Part shown: in pieces, positions 50,785 to 60,711 of the stretch
Numbering within the stretch: position 1 is the stretch's first letter
Layout: every line of letters begins with the position of its first letter
Assembly (NCBI RefSeq): GCF_900636385.1
Contig: NZ_LR134269.1
Location: 1,302,001-1,366,000 of the forward strand
Length of the DNA stretch: 64,000 nucleotides
DNA from: Staphylococcus warneri
Lineage (GTDB): Bacteria; Bacillota; Bacilli; Staphylococcales; Staphylococcaceae
Direction: 5' to 3'
The notes under the pieces: model-generated
The model's input: the letters and a program-made list of their open reading frames with translations, nothing else
Database searches by the model: none
What the model was told of the DNA's origin: nothing
Position numbers and translations under genes: made by a program

Positions 50785-50938
50785 ATGTTTTTTTGACTAA
50801 ATAAATTAAATTTTACACATATCTGGCTTACTACTTTTTTCAACGATTAATTCTCAGTATAATAAAATTAATGTTAATTGTTGGTAAATATGCCAAAGAT
50901 ACATCAATACAGACTATTAAGAAAGGATGTCATCAATT
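50785..50938 (+). promoter_or_regulatory. thyA upstream region
   Basis: AT-rich, with no ORF or hairpin that I can support. A TATAAT at 50859-50864 could serve as a -10, but its -35 is weak. A GAAAGGA ribosome-binding site lies at 50921-50927. Confidence 0.35.
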
Positions 50939-51895
50939 ATGCTCAATTCATTTGATGCAGCTTACCACGGCCTCTGTGAAGAAATTCTAAATATAGGAAA
51001 CCAAAGAGATGATCGCACTCATACAGGAACCATTTCTAAATTCGGACATCAACTTAGATTTGATTTATCTAAGGGATTTCCATTATTAACTACTAAAAAA
51101 GTATCTTTTAAACTCGTAGCAACAGAATTACTTTGGTTTATTAAAGGGGATACAAATATTAAATATCTTCTTCAATATAATAATAATATTTGGAATGAAT
51201 GGGCTTTTGAAAATTATATCAACTCAGAAGACTATCATGGACCAGATATGACCAATTTCGGTCATCGTTCACTTCAAGATAGTGAATTTAATGAATTATA
51301 TAAAGCTGAAATGAAAAAATTCAAAGAAAATATTTTAAATGATGATGCATTTGCGCAAAAATACGGTGATTTAGGAAATGTATATGGTAAACAATGGAGA
51401 GATTGGGAAGATAAAGACGGCAATCATTTTGACCAACTTAAAACTGTCATTGAGCAAATCAAGCAACATCCTAATTCTAGACGTCATATTGTATCGGCTT
51501 GGAATCCTACTGAGATAGATACTATGGCATTGCCACCATGTCATACGATGTTCCAGTTCTACGTACAAGATGGTAAATTAAGTTGCCAATTATATCAACG
51601 TAGTGCTGATATCTTTTTAGGCGTACCATTTAATATTGCCAGTTATGCATTACTTACTCATCTCATTGCTAAAGAATGCGGACTTGAAGTTGGTGAGTTT
51701 GTTCATACTTTTGGAGATGCACATATTTACTCTAATCACATGGATGCAGTTGAAACACAATTATCCCGAGATAGTTTCAATCCATCACAAATTAAGATTA
51801 ACACTGACAAATCCATATTCGATATTGAATACGAAGATATTGAACTCATTAATTACGAATCACATCCAGCTATTAAAGCACCTATCGCTGTATAG
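50939..51895 (+). CDS. thyA: Thymidylate synthase
   Basis: A 318-residue enzyme that makes dTMP from dUMP with methylene-tetrahydrofolate. The catalytic cysteine C201 is in [12 protein letters not shown] and the folate/dUMP-binding [12 protein letters not shown] is near the N-terminus. [22 protein letters not shown] sequence is also present ([16 protein letters not shown]). Length and start agree with S. aureus ThyA ([10 protein letters not shown]). An in-frame ATG at 50927 lies inside the ribosome-binding site and is not used. It pairs functionally with dfrA next door, which regenerates the folate. Confidence 0.97.
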   Translation: MLNSFDAAYHGLCEEILNIGNQRDDRTHTGTISKFGHQLRFDLSKGFPLLTTKKVSFKLVATELLWFIKGDTNIKYLLQYNNNIWNEWAFENYINSEDYHGPDMTNFGHRSLQDSEFNELYKAEMKKFKENILNDDAFAQKYGDLGNVYGKQWRDWEDKDGNHFDQLKTVIEQIKQHPNSRRHIVSAWNPTEIDTMALPPCHTMFQFYVQDGKLSCQLYQRSADIFLGVPFNIASYALLTHLIAKECGLEVGEFVHTFGDAHIYSNHMDAVETQLSRDSFNPSQIKINTDKSIFDIEYEDIELINYESHPAIKAPIAV

Positions 51896-52036
51896 TATAT
51901 AAGAAATTTTTTGTAGCTTAGTATAATTATGAGAAATTTTTCAATTTTTATCATAAAATTTTCAATATGAACTAGGTTATTGTAACGAATTGTATTCAAT
52001 TTATGTTACATTAAATTTATGAAACTGATATATTAA

Positions 52037-52546
<510 letters not shown>

Positions 52547-52558
52547 GAGGAGTTATTT

Positions 52559-53401
52559 ATGGTTAAGCAAGTTATCGTTACGGATTCTACATCAGATTTA
52601 CCTCAAAGCTATTTAAAGGAAAATTCAATCAATGTTATACCTTTGAACGTTACAATTGACGGTAAATCATATATTGACCAAATTGAGATTACTTCTGAAG
52701 AATATATTGAATATATGGAACAAGATGCTGATGTTAAGACAAGTCAACCTGCTATCGGTGAATTTATTAACCTATACGAAGAACTTGCAGGTGATGATGT
52801 GGAAATTATCAGTATTCATATGTCATCTGGCTTAAGTGGTACATATAACACGGCATATCAAGCAAGTGAAATGGTAGATGCGAATGTGACAGTCATAGAT
52901 TCTAAATCAATTTCCAACGGTTTGGCATATCAAATTAAACATATCGTTGAATTGATAGAACAAGGTACATCTACAACTGACATCGTAAAAAGCGTTAAAG
53001 AATTGCAAGAAAACACGAAACTATTTGTTGTCATTGGACAATTAAACCAACTTATTAAAGGTGGCCGTGTAAGTAAGACTAAAGGACTTATTGGTAATAT
53101 CATGAAAATCAAACCAATAGGTACATTAAATGATGGCAAATTAGAGTTAGTACATAACGCTAGAACTCAAAATACTAGTATCAATTATCTAAAAAAAGAA
53201 ATTTCAGAATTCATAGAAAATCATAAAATTAAATCAGTAGGTATTACTCATGCAAGTGCATTAGATTTTGTTGATAAAATTAAAAATACCTTTACTGAGG
53301 CATTCAATTGTCAAGATTATGATATTAACATCACAACACCTGTTGTCACTACGCATACTGGAAAAGGTGCAATTGGATTGGTTGTCGTTCGAGAAAAATA
53401 A
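52559..53401 (+). CDS. fakB2: FakB2, DegV-family fatty acid-binding protein of fatty acid kinase
   Basis: A 280-residue DegV-fold protein. FakB proteins hold an exogenous fatty acid while kinase FakA phosphorylates it, feeding acyl-phosphate to phospholipid synthesis. Family features are VTDSTSDLP at the N-terminus, [27 protein letters not shown] and the C-terminal [11 protein letters not shown]. Position next to thyA-dfrA and sequence agree with S. aureus FakB2, which prefers unsaturated fatty acids (inferred here). The ribosome-binding site is AGGAGGAG. Confidence 0.93.
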   Translation: MVKQVIVTDSTSDLPQSYLKENSINVIPLNVTIDGKSYIDQIEITSEEYIEYMEQDADVKTSQPAIGEFINLYEELAGDDVEIISIHMSSGLSGTYNTAYQASEMVDANVTVIDSKSISNGLAYQIKHIVELIEQGTSTTDIVKSVKELQENTKLFVVIGQLNQLIKGGRVSKTKGLIGNIMKIKPIGTLNDGKLELVHNARTQNTSINYLKKEISEFIENHKIKSVGITHASALDFVDKIKNTFTEAFNCQDYDINITTPVVTTHTGKGAIGLVVVREK

Positions 53402-53498
53402 TAATCGCTTTCAATGTCTTCTAGCCTTTGAGCGTTTATCTTTATTTCTATCTAATAATATCGTAAATTATTAACAAGAATAGGAAGGAGGCAATCAA

Positions 53499-54026
53499 AT
53501 GGCTTATGCAACATTAGCTGGCGGTTGTTTTTGGTGTATGGTTAAACCATTCACATCATATCCTGGCATTGAATCAGTAGTCTCTGGATATAGTGGTGGT
53601 CATGTAGAAAACCCTACTTACGAACAAGTATGTACTAATCAAACTGGACATGTAGAAGCTGTCCAAATTACTTATAATCCAGAAATAACTTCATTTGAAA
53701 ATATATTAGATGTTTATTTCAAGACATTTGATCCAACAGATGATGGCGGTCAATTTTTCGATCGAGGTGAAAGTTATCAACCTGTCATCTTTTACCATGA
53801 CGAAGAACAGCGTAAAGCTGCCATCTTAAAGAAACAACAACTTGATGAACAAGGTATTTTTAAGAAACCGGTTATTACACCAATCAAACCATATAAAAAT
53901 TTCTATCCTGCAGAAGATTATCATCAAGATTACTATAAAAAGAATCCTATGCATTATGAACAATACCAACGTGGTTCAGGCAGAAAAGCATTTATAGAAA
54001 CACATTGGGGGACTCAACATGATTAA
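53499..54026 (+). CDS. msrA: Peptide-methionine (S)-S-oxide reductase MsrA
   Basis: A 175-residue enzyme that repairs the S form of methionine sulfoxide in oxidised proteins. The GGCFWC motif has the catalytic C10 and C13. It also has [21 protein letters not shown] and [10 protein letters not shown]. It overlaps msrB by eight bases and so is translationally coupled to it. The following genes (crr, yozE) are in the same operon, as in the S. aureus msrA1-msrB locus. The start has GGAAGGAGG. Confidence 0.95.
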   Translation: MAYATLAGGCFWCMVKPFTSYPGIESVVSGYSGGHVENPTYEQVCTNQTGHVEAVQITYNPEITSFENILDVYFKTFDPTDDGGQFFDRGESYQPVIFYHDEEQRKAAILKKQQLDEQGIFKKPVITPIKPYKNFYPAEDYHQDYYKKNPMHYEQYQRGSGRKAFIETHWGTQHD

Positions 54027-54447
54027 AAAGAATAAAGACGAACTTAATGATATGGAATATCTAGTTACCCAAGAAAATGGTACCGAGCCACCATTTCAAA
54101 ATGAATATTGGAATCATTTTGAAAAAGGTATTTATGTAGACAAACTTTCAGGTAAACCATTATTTACGTCTGAAGAAAAATTTGAATCTGATTGTGGATG
54201 GCCAAGTTTTTCAAAAGCTATTGATAATGACGAAATCATTGAATTAGTAGATAAAACGTTTGGTATGATTAGAACAGAAGTACGTTCTGAAGATGCCAAC
54301 AGTCATTTAGGCCATGTGTTTAATGATGGTCCGAAAGATAAGGGTGGATTAAGATATTGCATCAACTCAGCAGCAATTCAATTTATTCCTTATGATAAAT
54401 TAGAAGAATTAGGTTACGGTGACTTAATACAACACTTTGAGAAATAG
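54019..54447 (+). CDS. msrB: Peptide-methionine (R)-S-oxide reductase MsrB
   Basis: A 142-residue enzyme handling the R form of methionine sulfoxide. Catalytic C114 is in RYCINSAA, and the substrate pocket has CGWPSF and [16 protein letters not shown]. Paired zinc-binding CxxC motifs are absent, so it is the zinc-free type. Its start lies inside the end of msrA and it is followed by crr after 12 bases. Confidence 0.95.
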   Translation: MIKKNKDELNDMEYLVTQENGTEPPFQNEYWNHFEKGIYVDKLSGKPLFTSEEKFESDCGWPSFSKAIDNDEIIELVDKTFGMIRTEVRSEDANSHLGHVFNDGPKDKGGLRYCINSAAIQFIPYDKLEELGYGDLIQHFEK

Positions 54448-54459
54448 GAGTGAAACACT

Positions 54460-54960
54460 ATGTTTAAAAAATTATTTGGTAAAGGTAAAGAAGTAGATAA
54501 GAATATTCAAATTTATGCGCCACTATCTGGAGAATATGTAAAAATCGAGGATATCCCAGATCCAGTTTTCGCTCAAAAAATGATGGGAGAAGGTTTTGGT
54601 ATTAATCCAACTGAAGGTACTGTAGTATCTCCAATTGAAGGTAATGTAGATAATGTATTCCCTACAAAACATGCAATTGGATTAAAAGCAGAGAATGGTC
54701 TTGAATTATTAGTGCATATCGGTTTAGATACTGTTCAACTTGATGGAGAAGGCTTTGAAGTACTTGTAGACAGTGGAGACACAGTTAAAGTTGGAGACCC
54801 AATCATCAAATTTGATGTTGAATATATTAGAAACAATGCAAAATCAGTTATTTCTCCAGTTATTATTACAAACTCTGATCAAACAGCATCTATTCACTTT
54901 GAAGACGTTAACGCAGTTGTTAAAGGTGAAACAAAAGTTATTGATGTGACAATGAACTAA
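54460..54960 (+). CDS. crr: PTS glucose-type EIIA component (Crr-like)
   Basis: A 166-residue soluble phosphotransferase component. H86 in LVHIGLDTV is the phosphorylation site taking phosphate from HPr, and H71 is the second conserved histidine. It phosphorylates the EIIB domain of a sugar permease. In staphylococci this stand-alone EIIA is encoded with the methionine sulfoxide reductases. The stop overlaps the next start (TAATG). Confidence 0.94.
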   Translation: MFKKLFGKGKEVDKNIQIYAPLSGEYVKIEDIPDPVFAQKMMGEGFGINPTEGTVVSPIEGNVDNVFPTKHAIGLKAENGLELLVHIGLDTVQLDGEGFEVLVDSGDTVKVGDPIIKFDVEYIRNNAKSVISPVIITNSDQTASIHFEDVNAVVKGETKVIDVTMN

Positions 54961-55181
54961 TGAAGAATTATTCATTTTATCAATTTGCTATGACAGTTAG
55001 AGGTAGAAAAGATGATAAAGGGCGCTTAGCTGAACAAATTTTTGAAGATTTAGCCTTTCCGCGTCATGAGAATGATTTTAATACTCTTTCTGACTATATT
55101 GAAACACATGGAGATTTCACATTATCTATGTCCGTTTTTGATGATTTATACGAAGAATATACTGAATGGTTAAAATTTTAG
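54960..55181 (+). CDS. yozE: YozE-family (UPF0346) protein
   Basis: A 73-residue protein with a small helical SAM-like fold typical of the YozE family ([11 protein letters not shown] at the start, then FP-HEN-FN and EYTEWL). Function unknown. The start ATG shares its first A with the crr stop, so translation is coupled. It is the last gene of the msrA operon. Confidence 0.92.
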   Translation: MKNYSFYQFAMTVRGRKDDKGRLAEQIFEDLAFPRHENDFNTLSDYIETHGDFTLSMSVFDDLYEEYTEWLKF

Positions 55182-55192
55182 CATTTACATTT

Positions 55193-55360
55193 AAAGAGGT
55201 CGGGACGTAAGCGTTTAAGATTTGAATTGCTTAAAACGATAAAATAATGATAGTACAATACTTATTAAATCGTGAGCGCAATTCTTTCAATACTGCTTTT
55301 TAGATACCGTTACATTGGTATCAAAAGCATTAAACCTTAATGTCTCAACCTCTTTTCTTT
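55193..55360 (+). terminator. Long-loop inverted repeat/terminator after yozE
   Basis: AAAGAGGTCGGGAC (55193-55206) pairs with TGTCTCAACCTCTTT (55341-55355) with G-T pairing and one mismatch, followed by T-rich sequence. A perfect 6-bp hairpin GATACC/GGTATC (within about 55301-55322) sits inside. Related to the elements at 10988 and 13665. Confidence 0.7.
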
Positions 55361-55580
55361 TATTCTGCTATATTGCAGCTAATATACAAATATAGCCTGT
55401 GCTATAACCGTTGATATTTCAGTTGATTTTCCAAATTAATCCATACATACTATAAGTATCTTTTTGTAAATCAAATCGCTAGTTAAATAAAAAGCAACAT
55501 ACTAAAATAATAATGTATTATCAATGTTTCAATTGAATACATCAATTTGAATGGTCACCAAAGATTAAGGGAGTGATTAT
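55361..55580 (+). other. Intergenic region before ctpA
   Basis: About 220 AT-rich bases. No ORF, terminator or recognisable regulatory box. A TACTATAAG around 55449-55457 may be a -10, but the -35 is poor. The AAGGGAG ribosome-binding site is at about 55568-55574. Confidence 0.3.
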
Positions 55581-57062
55581 GTGACGAATGATAAAGACGA
55601 ACAAATCGAACAAGATCAACAAGATGTAAAACAGCAGAAAAAGAAAGATAAAGCTAAAAAGAAAATTCATCTTAAATTATGGCATTTGATTACACTCATT
55701 ATTGCTATTATTTTAATTACTGCCGCTATTACTGTAGCAGCTACATTGTTAATTAGTCACCAAATGAGTGGATTGAATAAAGAACAACGTGCTAATTTAC
55801 ATAAAATTGAATATGTATATAAAACATTAAATAAAGATTACTATAAAAGTGAAAAATCCGATAAACTTTCTCAAGCAGCAATAGATGGGATGGTCAAAGA
55901 ATTAAAAGATCCTTATTCAGAGTACATGACAAAAGAACAAACCCAATCATTCAATGAAGGTGTGTCTGGTGATTTTGTAGGTATCGGAGCAGAAATGCAA
56001 AAGAAAAATGATCAAATCAGTATTACAAGTCCAATGAAAGGTTCTCCTGCAGAAAAAGCAGGCATCAAACCAAAAGACGTGGTTACTGAAGTTAATCATA
56101 AATCAATCAAAAATAAACCACTTGATGAAGTTGTAAAAATGGTACGTGGTAAAAAAGGTACCAAAGTGACATTAACGATTAAACGTGGCTCAGTTGAAAA
56201 AGATATTGCCATTAAACGTGATACAATCCATGTTAAAAGCGTTGAATACGAGAAGAAAGACAATGTTGGTGTCATTACAATCAACAAATTCCAAAACAAC
56301 ACATCAGGTGAATTGAAAAATGCGATTAAGAAAGCTCATAAACAAGGTATTCGTAACGTCGTATTAGATTTACGAAATAACCCTGGAGGATTATTAGACG
56401 AAGCAGTTAAAATGGCTAATATATTCATTGATAAAGACAAAACAGTTGTCCAACTTCAAAAAGGTGACGACAAACAACAGCTTAAAACTGAAAACGATCC
56501 TCTAAAAGAAGCAAAAGATATGAAAGTGTCGATCTTAATCAATGAAGGTTCAGCAAGTGCATCAGAAGTATTTACTGGCGCCCTCAAAGATTATCATAAA
56601 GCAAAAGTATACGGTTCTAAGTCATTTGGTAAAGGAATTGTACAAACAACTCGTGAATTCAATGACGGTTCATTATTAAAATATACTGAAATGAAATGGT
56701 TAACGCCTGATGGTCATTATATTCACGGTAAAGGTATTAAACCTGATGTTGAAATTGCTACACCTAAGTATCAATCATTAAGCGTTATTCCTAATGATAA
56801 AACGTATAAGTTAGGAGATAACAATAAACATGTCAAAACAATGAAAATTGGTTTAACAGCGCTTGGTTTCAAAGTAGATAATGAATCTAAATCATTTGAT
56901 ACAAGTTTAGAGTCAGCAATTAAAGCATTCCAAAAAGACAATGATTTAACTATTAATGGTGAATTTGATAAGGAAACAAATGATAAGTTTACTCAAAAAT
57001 TAGTAGAAAAATCTAATAAAAATGATACCGTTTTAGATCAACTACTTAAGAAGTTAAAATAA
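55581..57062 (+). CDS. ctpA: Carboxy-terminal processing serine protease CtpA
   Basis: A 493-residue membrane-anchored protease of family S41. There is a charged N-terminus, one membrane segment (about 34-57), a PDZ domain (about 110-190), the catalytic domain with S326 in GSASASE and K351 25 residues later, and a C-terminal peptidoglycan-binding-like domain (about 405-475). It degrades or trims cell-envelope proteins; in S. aureus it aids stress tolerance. The start is GTG, eight bases from AAGGGAG. Confidence 0.95.
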   Translation: MTNDKDEQIEQDQQDVKQQKKKDKAKKKIHLKLWHLITLIIAIILITAAITVAATLLISHQMSGLNKEQRANLHKIEYVYKTLNKDYYKSEKSDKLSQAAIDGMVKELKDPYSEYMTKEQTQSFNEGVSGDFVGIGAEMQKKNDQISITSPMKGSPAEKAGIKPKDVVTEVNHKSIKNKPLDEVVKMVRGKKGTKVTLTIKRGSVEKDIAIKRDTIHVKSVEYEKKDNVGVITINKFQNNTSGELKNAIKKAHKQGIRNVVLDLRNNPGGLLDEAVKMANIFIDKDKTVVQLQKGDDKQQLKTENDPLKEAKDMKVSILINEGSASASEVFTGALKDYHKAKVYGSKSFGKGIVQTTREFNDGSLLKYTEMKWLTPDGHYIHGKGIKPDVEIATPKYQSLSVIPNDKTYKLGDNNKHVKTMKIGLTALGFKVDNESKSFDTSLESAIKAFQKDNDLTINGEFDKETNDKFTQKLVEKSNKNDTVLDQLLKKLK

Positions 57063-57143
57063 GTTTAAAATGATTTAAAAGCGTGAATTTAAAGATAAGA
57101 GCATTTAACTAACAAACATAAATACAAAGAGGTGTTTTAGATT

Positions 57144-57647
57144 ATGATTAGATTAGCAACGAAAAAAGATCTTTCTAATATTGAAAAATTAGTAGAAGAA
57201 GCAAAAGAAATAATGGAGAAATTCAACAATAATCAGTGGGATGATAAATACCCTGTAACTGAACATTTTGAAGAAGATATCGAATCTGAAACACTTTATG
57301 TATTAGATGTAGATAATGAAATTTATGGCTTTATTGTCATCGACCAAAATCAGTCAGAATGGTATGATGAACTAGAATGGCCAATCGATCGTAAAGGTGC
57401 ATACGTAATCCACCGCTTAGCTGGTTCACAATCTTATAAAGGTGCAGCAACCGAGTTATTCCAATTTGCTGTTGATTTGACAGAAGATCATGGTGTACAT
57501 GTTATTTTGACAGACACGTTTGCGCTTAATAAACCAGCACAAGGATTATTTGAAAAGTTTGGATTTACAAAAGTAGGCGAAGCTGAAATTGATTACCATC
57601 CATTCGATCGTGGTGCACCATTTTACGCATATTATAAAAACATATAA
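57144..57647 (+). CDS. GNAT-family N-acetyltransferase
   Basis: A 167-residue protein with the GNAT fold (IRLATKKDLSNIEKLVEEA at the start; the acetyl-CoA loop region IHRLAGSQSYKGAATELFQF; the C-terminal GFTKVGE). Substrate unknown. It lies 81 bases after ctpA and 17 bases before murG, so it may be transcribed with murG. Confidence 0.88.
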   Translation: MIRLATKKDLSNIEKLVEEAKEIMEKFNNNQWDDKYPVTEHFEEDIESETLYVLDVDNEIYGFIVIDQNQSEWYDELEWPIDRKGAYVIHRLAGSQSYKGAATELFQFAVDLTEDHGVHVILTDTFALNKPAQGLFEKFGFTKVGEAEIDYHPFDRGAPFYAYYKNI

Positions 57648-57664
57648 GAATAGAGGTTATATTT

Positions 57665-58738
57665 ATGACTAAAATTGCATTTACCGGAGGCGGAACGGTT
57701 GGACACGTTTCAGTCAATTTAAGTCTAATCCCTACTGCAATAGACAAAGGGCATGAAGCGTTTTATATTGGTTCTAAAAATGGTATCGAAAGAGAAATGA
57801 TAGAATCACAATTACCTAATATTGCATACTATCCTATTTCAAGCGGTAAATTACGTCGCTATCTATCATTAGAAAATGCGAAAGATGTATTTAAAGTTTT
57901 AAAAGGTGTGCTAGATGCACGTAAAATCTTGAAAAAACAAAAGCCAGATTTACTATTCTCAAAGGGTGGGTTTGTATCTGTACCTGTTGTTATTGCTGCA
58001 CGTTCTTTAAAAATTCCTACCATCATTCACGAATCTGATTTAACACCTGGCTTAGCAAATAAAATTGCATTAAAATTCGCTAAGAAAATCTATACAACAT
58101 TTGAAGACACATTAAACTATTTACCAAAAGATAAAGCAGACTTTGTAGGTGCGACAGTACGTGAAGATTTAAAACAGGGAGACCAACAACGTGGCTATCA
58201 ATTAACTGAATTTAAACCAGATAAAAAGGTCTTACTTGTTATGGGTGGTAGCTTAGGCAGTAAAAAATTAAATGATGCTATTCGTGAAAACCTAGAAGCA
58301 TTATTACACCAATACCAAGTCATACATTTAACAGGTAAAGGTTTAGTAGATGATTCAATTAAAAAAGAGGGTTACGTTCAGTTTGAATTTGTTAAAGATG
58401 ATTTAACAGATTTACTTGAGATTACTGATACAGTTGTGAGTCGTGCAGGTTCAAATGCTATTTATGAATTCCTGACGTTACGAATTCCAATGCTATTAAT
58501 TCCACTTGGACTTGATCAATCTCGTGGAGATCAAATTGATAACGCAAAAAACTTTGAGTCTAAAGGTTATGGTAAAGCCATTCCTGAAGAAGAATTAACG
58601 CAAGTAAGATTATTAGAAGAGTTGAATCACATTGAAACAAACCGTGATGATATCGTTAAACAAATGCAAACATATAAAGAAAGTTATACTAAAGAAGATT
58701 TATTCGATAAAATAATCAAAGATGCTTTAGATAATTAG
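57665..58738 (+). CDS. murG: MurG, lipid II synthase
   Basis: A 357-residue peripheral membrane glycosyltransferase (GT28) that adds GlcNAc to lipid I. The N-terminal FTGGGTVGHV is the conserved glycine-rich loop, and the C-terminal domain has VMGGSLGS, SRAGSNAIYE and PLGLDQSRGDQ. Length agrees with S. aureus MurG. The ribosome-binding site is AGAGGT. It is followed by a PAP2 phosphatase after 12 bases, which may act in the same lipid-carrier cycle. Confidence 0.97.
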   Translation: MTKIAFTGGGTVGHVSVNLSLIPTAIDKGHEAFYIGSKNGIEREMIESQLPNIAYYPISSGKLRRYLSLENAKDVFKVLKGVLDARKILKKQKPDLLFSKGGFVSVPVVIAARSLKIPTIIHESDLTPGLANKIALKFAKKIYTTFEDTLNYLPKDKADFVGATVREDLKQGDQQRGYQLTEFKPDKKVLLVMGGSLGSKKLNDAIRENLEALLHQYQVIHLTGKGLVDDSIKKEGYVQFEFVKDDLTDLLEITDTVVSRAGSNAIYEFLTLRIPMLLIPLGLDQSRGDQIDNAKNFESKGYGKAIPEEELTQVRLLEELNHIETNRDDIVKQMQTYKESYTKEDLFDKIIKDALDN

Positions 58739-58750
58739 GGGGACAATGTA

Positions 58751-59365
58751 ATGAGTCGATTAAAACGAATTTCATTACTTATCATTTTTACTTTGATATT
58801 TGGAATCATAGCATTCTTCCATGAATCACGCTTAGGTAAATGGATAGATAATGAAGTTTACGAGTTCATTTATGCATCAGAAAGTTTTATTACAACTTCA
58901 ATCATGCTTGGCGCTACCAAACTAGGTGAAGTATGGGCTATGGTTTGTTTATCATTAATGCTTATTGCATATTTAATGTTAAAACGACTTAGAATTGAAA
59001 CATTATTTTTTGTTATTGTGATGAGCTTATCAAGCATATTAAACCCCGTTTTAAAAAATATCTTTGATAGAGAACGACCAACATTATTACGTTTAATTGA
59101 TATTACTGGTTTCAGTTTCCCTAGCGGTCATGCAATGGGATCAACTTCTTATTTTGGTAGTATCATTTATATCTTGAACAGAACTGATTCTGGTCTATCT
59201 AAAGGCATTTTAATTGGGTTAGCAGCGTCACTCATTTTGATGGTATCAATATCCCGTGTATATTTAGGGGTACATTATCCAACTGATATTATTGCAGGTA
59301 TCATTGGTGGTTCATTTAGTATTGTATTATCAACACTAATTTTAAATAATAAATTGGCAGAATAA
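58751..59365 (+). CDS. pgpB: PAP2-family membrane phosphatase (PgpB-like)
   Basis: A 204-residue integral membrane phosphatase with about five hydrophobic segments. The three PAP2 motifs are complete: KNIFDRERP, PSGH and SRVYLGVHYPTD. Such enzymes dephosphorylate undecaprenyl pyrophosphate or phosphatidylglycerophosphate. Close linkage to murG favours the undecaprenyl role, but this is inference. Its transcript ends at a strong terminator. Confidence 0.9.
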   Translation: MSRLKRISLLIIFTLIFGIIAFFHESRLGKWIDNEVYEFIYASESFITTSIMLGATKLGEVWAMVCLSLMLIAYLMLKRLRIETLFFVIVMSLSSILNPVLKNIFDRERPTLLRLIDITGFSFPSGHAMGSTSYFGSIIYILNRTDSGLSKGILIGLAASLILMVSISRVYLGVHYPTDIIAGIIGGSFSIVLSTLILNNKLAE

Positions 59366-59376
59366 TATTAGATTAT

Positions 59377-59418
59377 AAAGCACCACATTTCCATAATTTG
59401 AAATGTGGTGCTTTCATT
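59377..59418 (+). terminator. Intrinsic terminator after pgpB
   Basis: A perfect 15-bp stem (59377-59391 and 59400-59414) with an 8-base loop. Confidence 0.9.
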
Positions 59419-59486
59419 TATCATCAATTGATTTTACTAATTTATAAAACTAGAGCCCTCTAATTCTTTTAAATTGTTTACTGAAC

Positions 59487-59657
59487 TAAAAAAGCAGTAA
59501 ACCTCAAGTGTCTAAAGGTCTACTGCTTTATTAAAACGTTTTTCAACGTTAGTCTTTTACGGGCATATAAAAGGGGATTATATGAAAATGACCAATCCTT
59601 AAGAACGAAATATATGTGGGGGGGAAAGTTCTTTTTGGTATTGATAATCATTTTCAA
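59487..59657 (-). ncRNA. isrR: IsrR-like Fur-regulated iron-sparing small RNA
   Basis: Reverse strand, about 170 nt. It has C-rich single-strand motifs CCCCCCC (complement of 59618-59624), CCCC (59573-59576) and CCC (59561-59563), which suit pairing with G-rich ribosome-binding sites. It ends in a terminator (stem 59521-59529/59491-59499, then U6). Promoter and two Fur boxes lie immediately upstream. Size, C-rich motifs, Fur control and the pgpB-arlR position all agree with S. aureus IsrR, which in iron starvation blocks translation of iron-containing enzymes. Exact ends are estimates. Confidence 0.85.
59488..59529 (-). terminator. Intrinsic terminator of the IsrR-like sRNA
   Basis: On the reverse strand AAAGCAGTA (59521-59529) pairs with TACTGCTTT (59491-59499), extended by an imperfect AGACCT/AGGTTT segment, and is followed by a T run. 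Confidence 0.88.
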
Positions 59658-59690
59658 CTATTATTATACATGAATGAGAATCATTGTCAA
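59642..59690 (-). promoter_or_regulatory. Consensus promoter flanked by two Fur boxes
   Basis: On the reverse strand TTGACA (59685-59690) and TATAAT (59663-59668) are both perfect, 16 bases apart. Fur box 1 (59642-59656) matches TGATAATNATTATCA at 14 of 15 positions and covers the start site. Fur box 2 (59675-59689) matches 13 of 15 and overlaps the -35. With iron, Fur would shut the promoter from both sides. Confidence 0.88.
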
Positions 59691-59745
59691 TTAGAAATAA
59701 CGAAAAATGATGAACTATTTATAAATTATTAACCATCATCAATTT

Positions 59746-59774
59746 TTGACATTACGAATACTTGAAATAATAAT
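59746..59774 (+). promoter_or_regulatory. Likely arlRS promoter
   Basis: TTGACA (59746-59751) and AATAAT (59769-59774) are 17 bases apart. The leader to arlR would be about 270 bases and shows no structure that I recognise. A second possible -10 (TATGAT, 59813-59818) lies downstream. Confidence 0.5.
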
Positions 59775-60051
59775 AAAATACTTCTCAATACCTACCATTT
59801 AACGATTGAAAATATGATAAAATTTAGTTAAGAAGACAATTAATGGGTTATACACAAAGAGACAAACACATATGAATAAAGTCATCTAATTAATCATTGA
59901 GATTTAGATTCATAATTTTATGAAAGCAATGACTTGCTTTCAAAATCAGATGTCTACATTTACATCAATGAACATAAAAAGATATATAAATCATTCATAT
60001 GTTAAATGTATTTATTTAACATTGTGTATAACCATATTAAGAGGTGCAAAG

Positions 60052-60711
60052 ATGACAAACATTTTAATTGTAGAAGATGAAAAGAACTTAGCTCGATTTA
60101 TTGAACTTGAACTAACTCACGAGAATTATCAAGTCGATATTGAAAATGATGGTGCTACTGGTCTAGATAAAGCACTGAATAAAACTTATGATCTCATTAT
60201 TTTAGATCTAATGTTACCCAATATAAATGGATTAGAAATATGTCGTCAAATTCGTCAACAACAAACAACACCGATTATCATCATTACCGCTAAAAGTGAT
60301 ACTTATGATAAAGTTGCAGGTTTAGATTATGGTGCTGATGATTACATTGTTAAACCATTTGATATTGAAGAATTACTTGCTCGTATTAGAGCTATACTTC
60401 GTCGTCAACCTAAAAAAGATACGATTAATATTAATGGCATTATTATAGATAAAGAAGCTTTTGAGGTTACAGTAGATGGCACTCAATTAGATTTAACTAA
60501 AACTGAATATGACTTATTCTATGTGTTAGCAGAGAACAAAAATCATGTATTACAACGTGAACAAATATTGAACCATGTATGGGGATATAATACTGAGGTT
60601 GAAACGAATGTCGTAGATGTCTATATCCGATATTTAAGAAATAAACTCAAACCGTTTGGTAAGGATAAAGTAATTGAAACAGTACGTGGCGTAGGGTACG
60701 TGATTCGATGA
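60052..60711 (+). CDS. arlR: ArlR, OmpR-family response regulator
   Basis: A 219-residue regulator. The receiver domain has E8/D9, phospho-acceptor D52 (ILDLMLPN), T and K in ITAKSD and VKPF. The C-terminal winged helix (about 125-219) binds DNA. A frame runs upstream to 59920, but I place the start at 60052 because AGAGGTG lies just upstream and S. aureus ArlR begins [10 protein letters not shown] with 219 residues. It overlaps arlS by four bases. In S. aureus it acts largely through mgrA, lowering giant surface proteins such as Ebh. Confidence 0.96.
   Translation: MTNILIVEDEKNLARFIELELTHENYQVDIENDGATGLDKALNKTYDLIILDLMLPNINGLEICRQIRQQQTTPIIIITAKSDTYDKVAGLDYGADDYIVKPFDIEELLARIRAILRRQPKKDTININGIIIDKEAFEVTVDGTQLDLTKTEYDLFYVLAENKNHVLQREQILNHVWGYNTEVETNVVDVYIRYLRNKLKPFGKDKVIETVRGVGYVIR

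Noticed and set aside
51981-52010. TGTAAC-N18-GTTACA dyad before dfrA as a BirA or other operator
   Set aside because: It only partly resembles the known biotin operator (TTGTTAAC...GTTAACAA), and dfrA has no link to biotin. It may be chance in AT-rich DNA.
59920-60051. N-terminal extension of ArlR of 44 residues
   Set aside because: The AGAGGTG ribosome-binding site and the family start ([10 protein letters not shown]) put translation at 60052; the extension is not conserved in any response regulator that I know.
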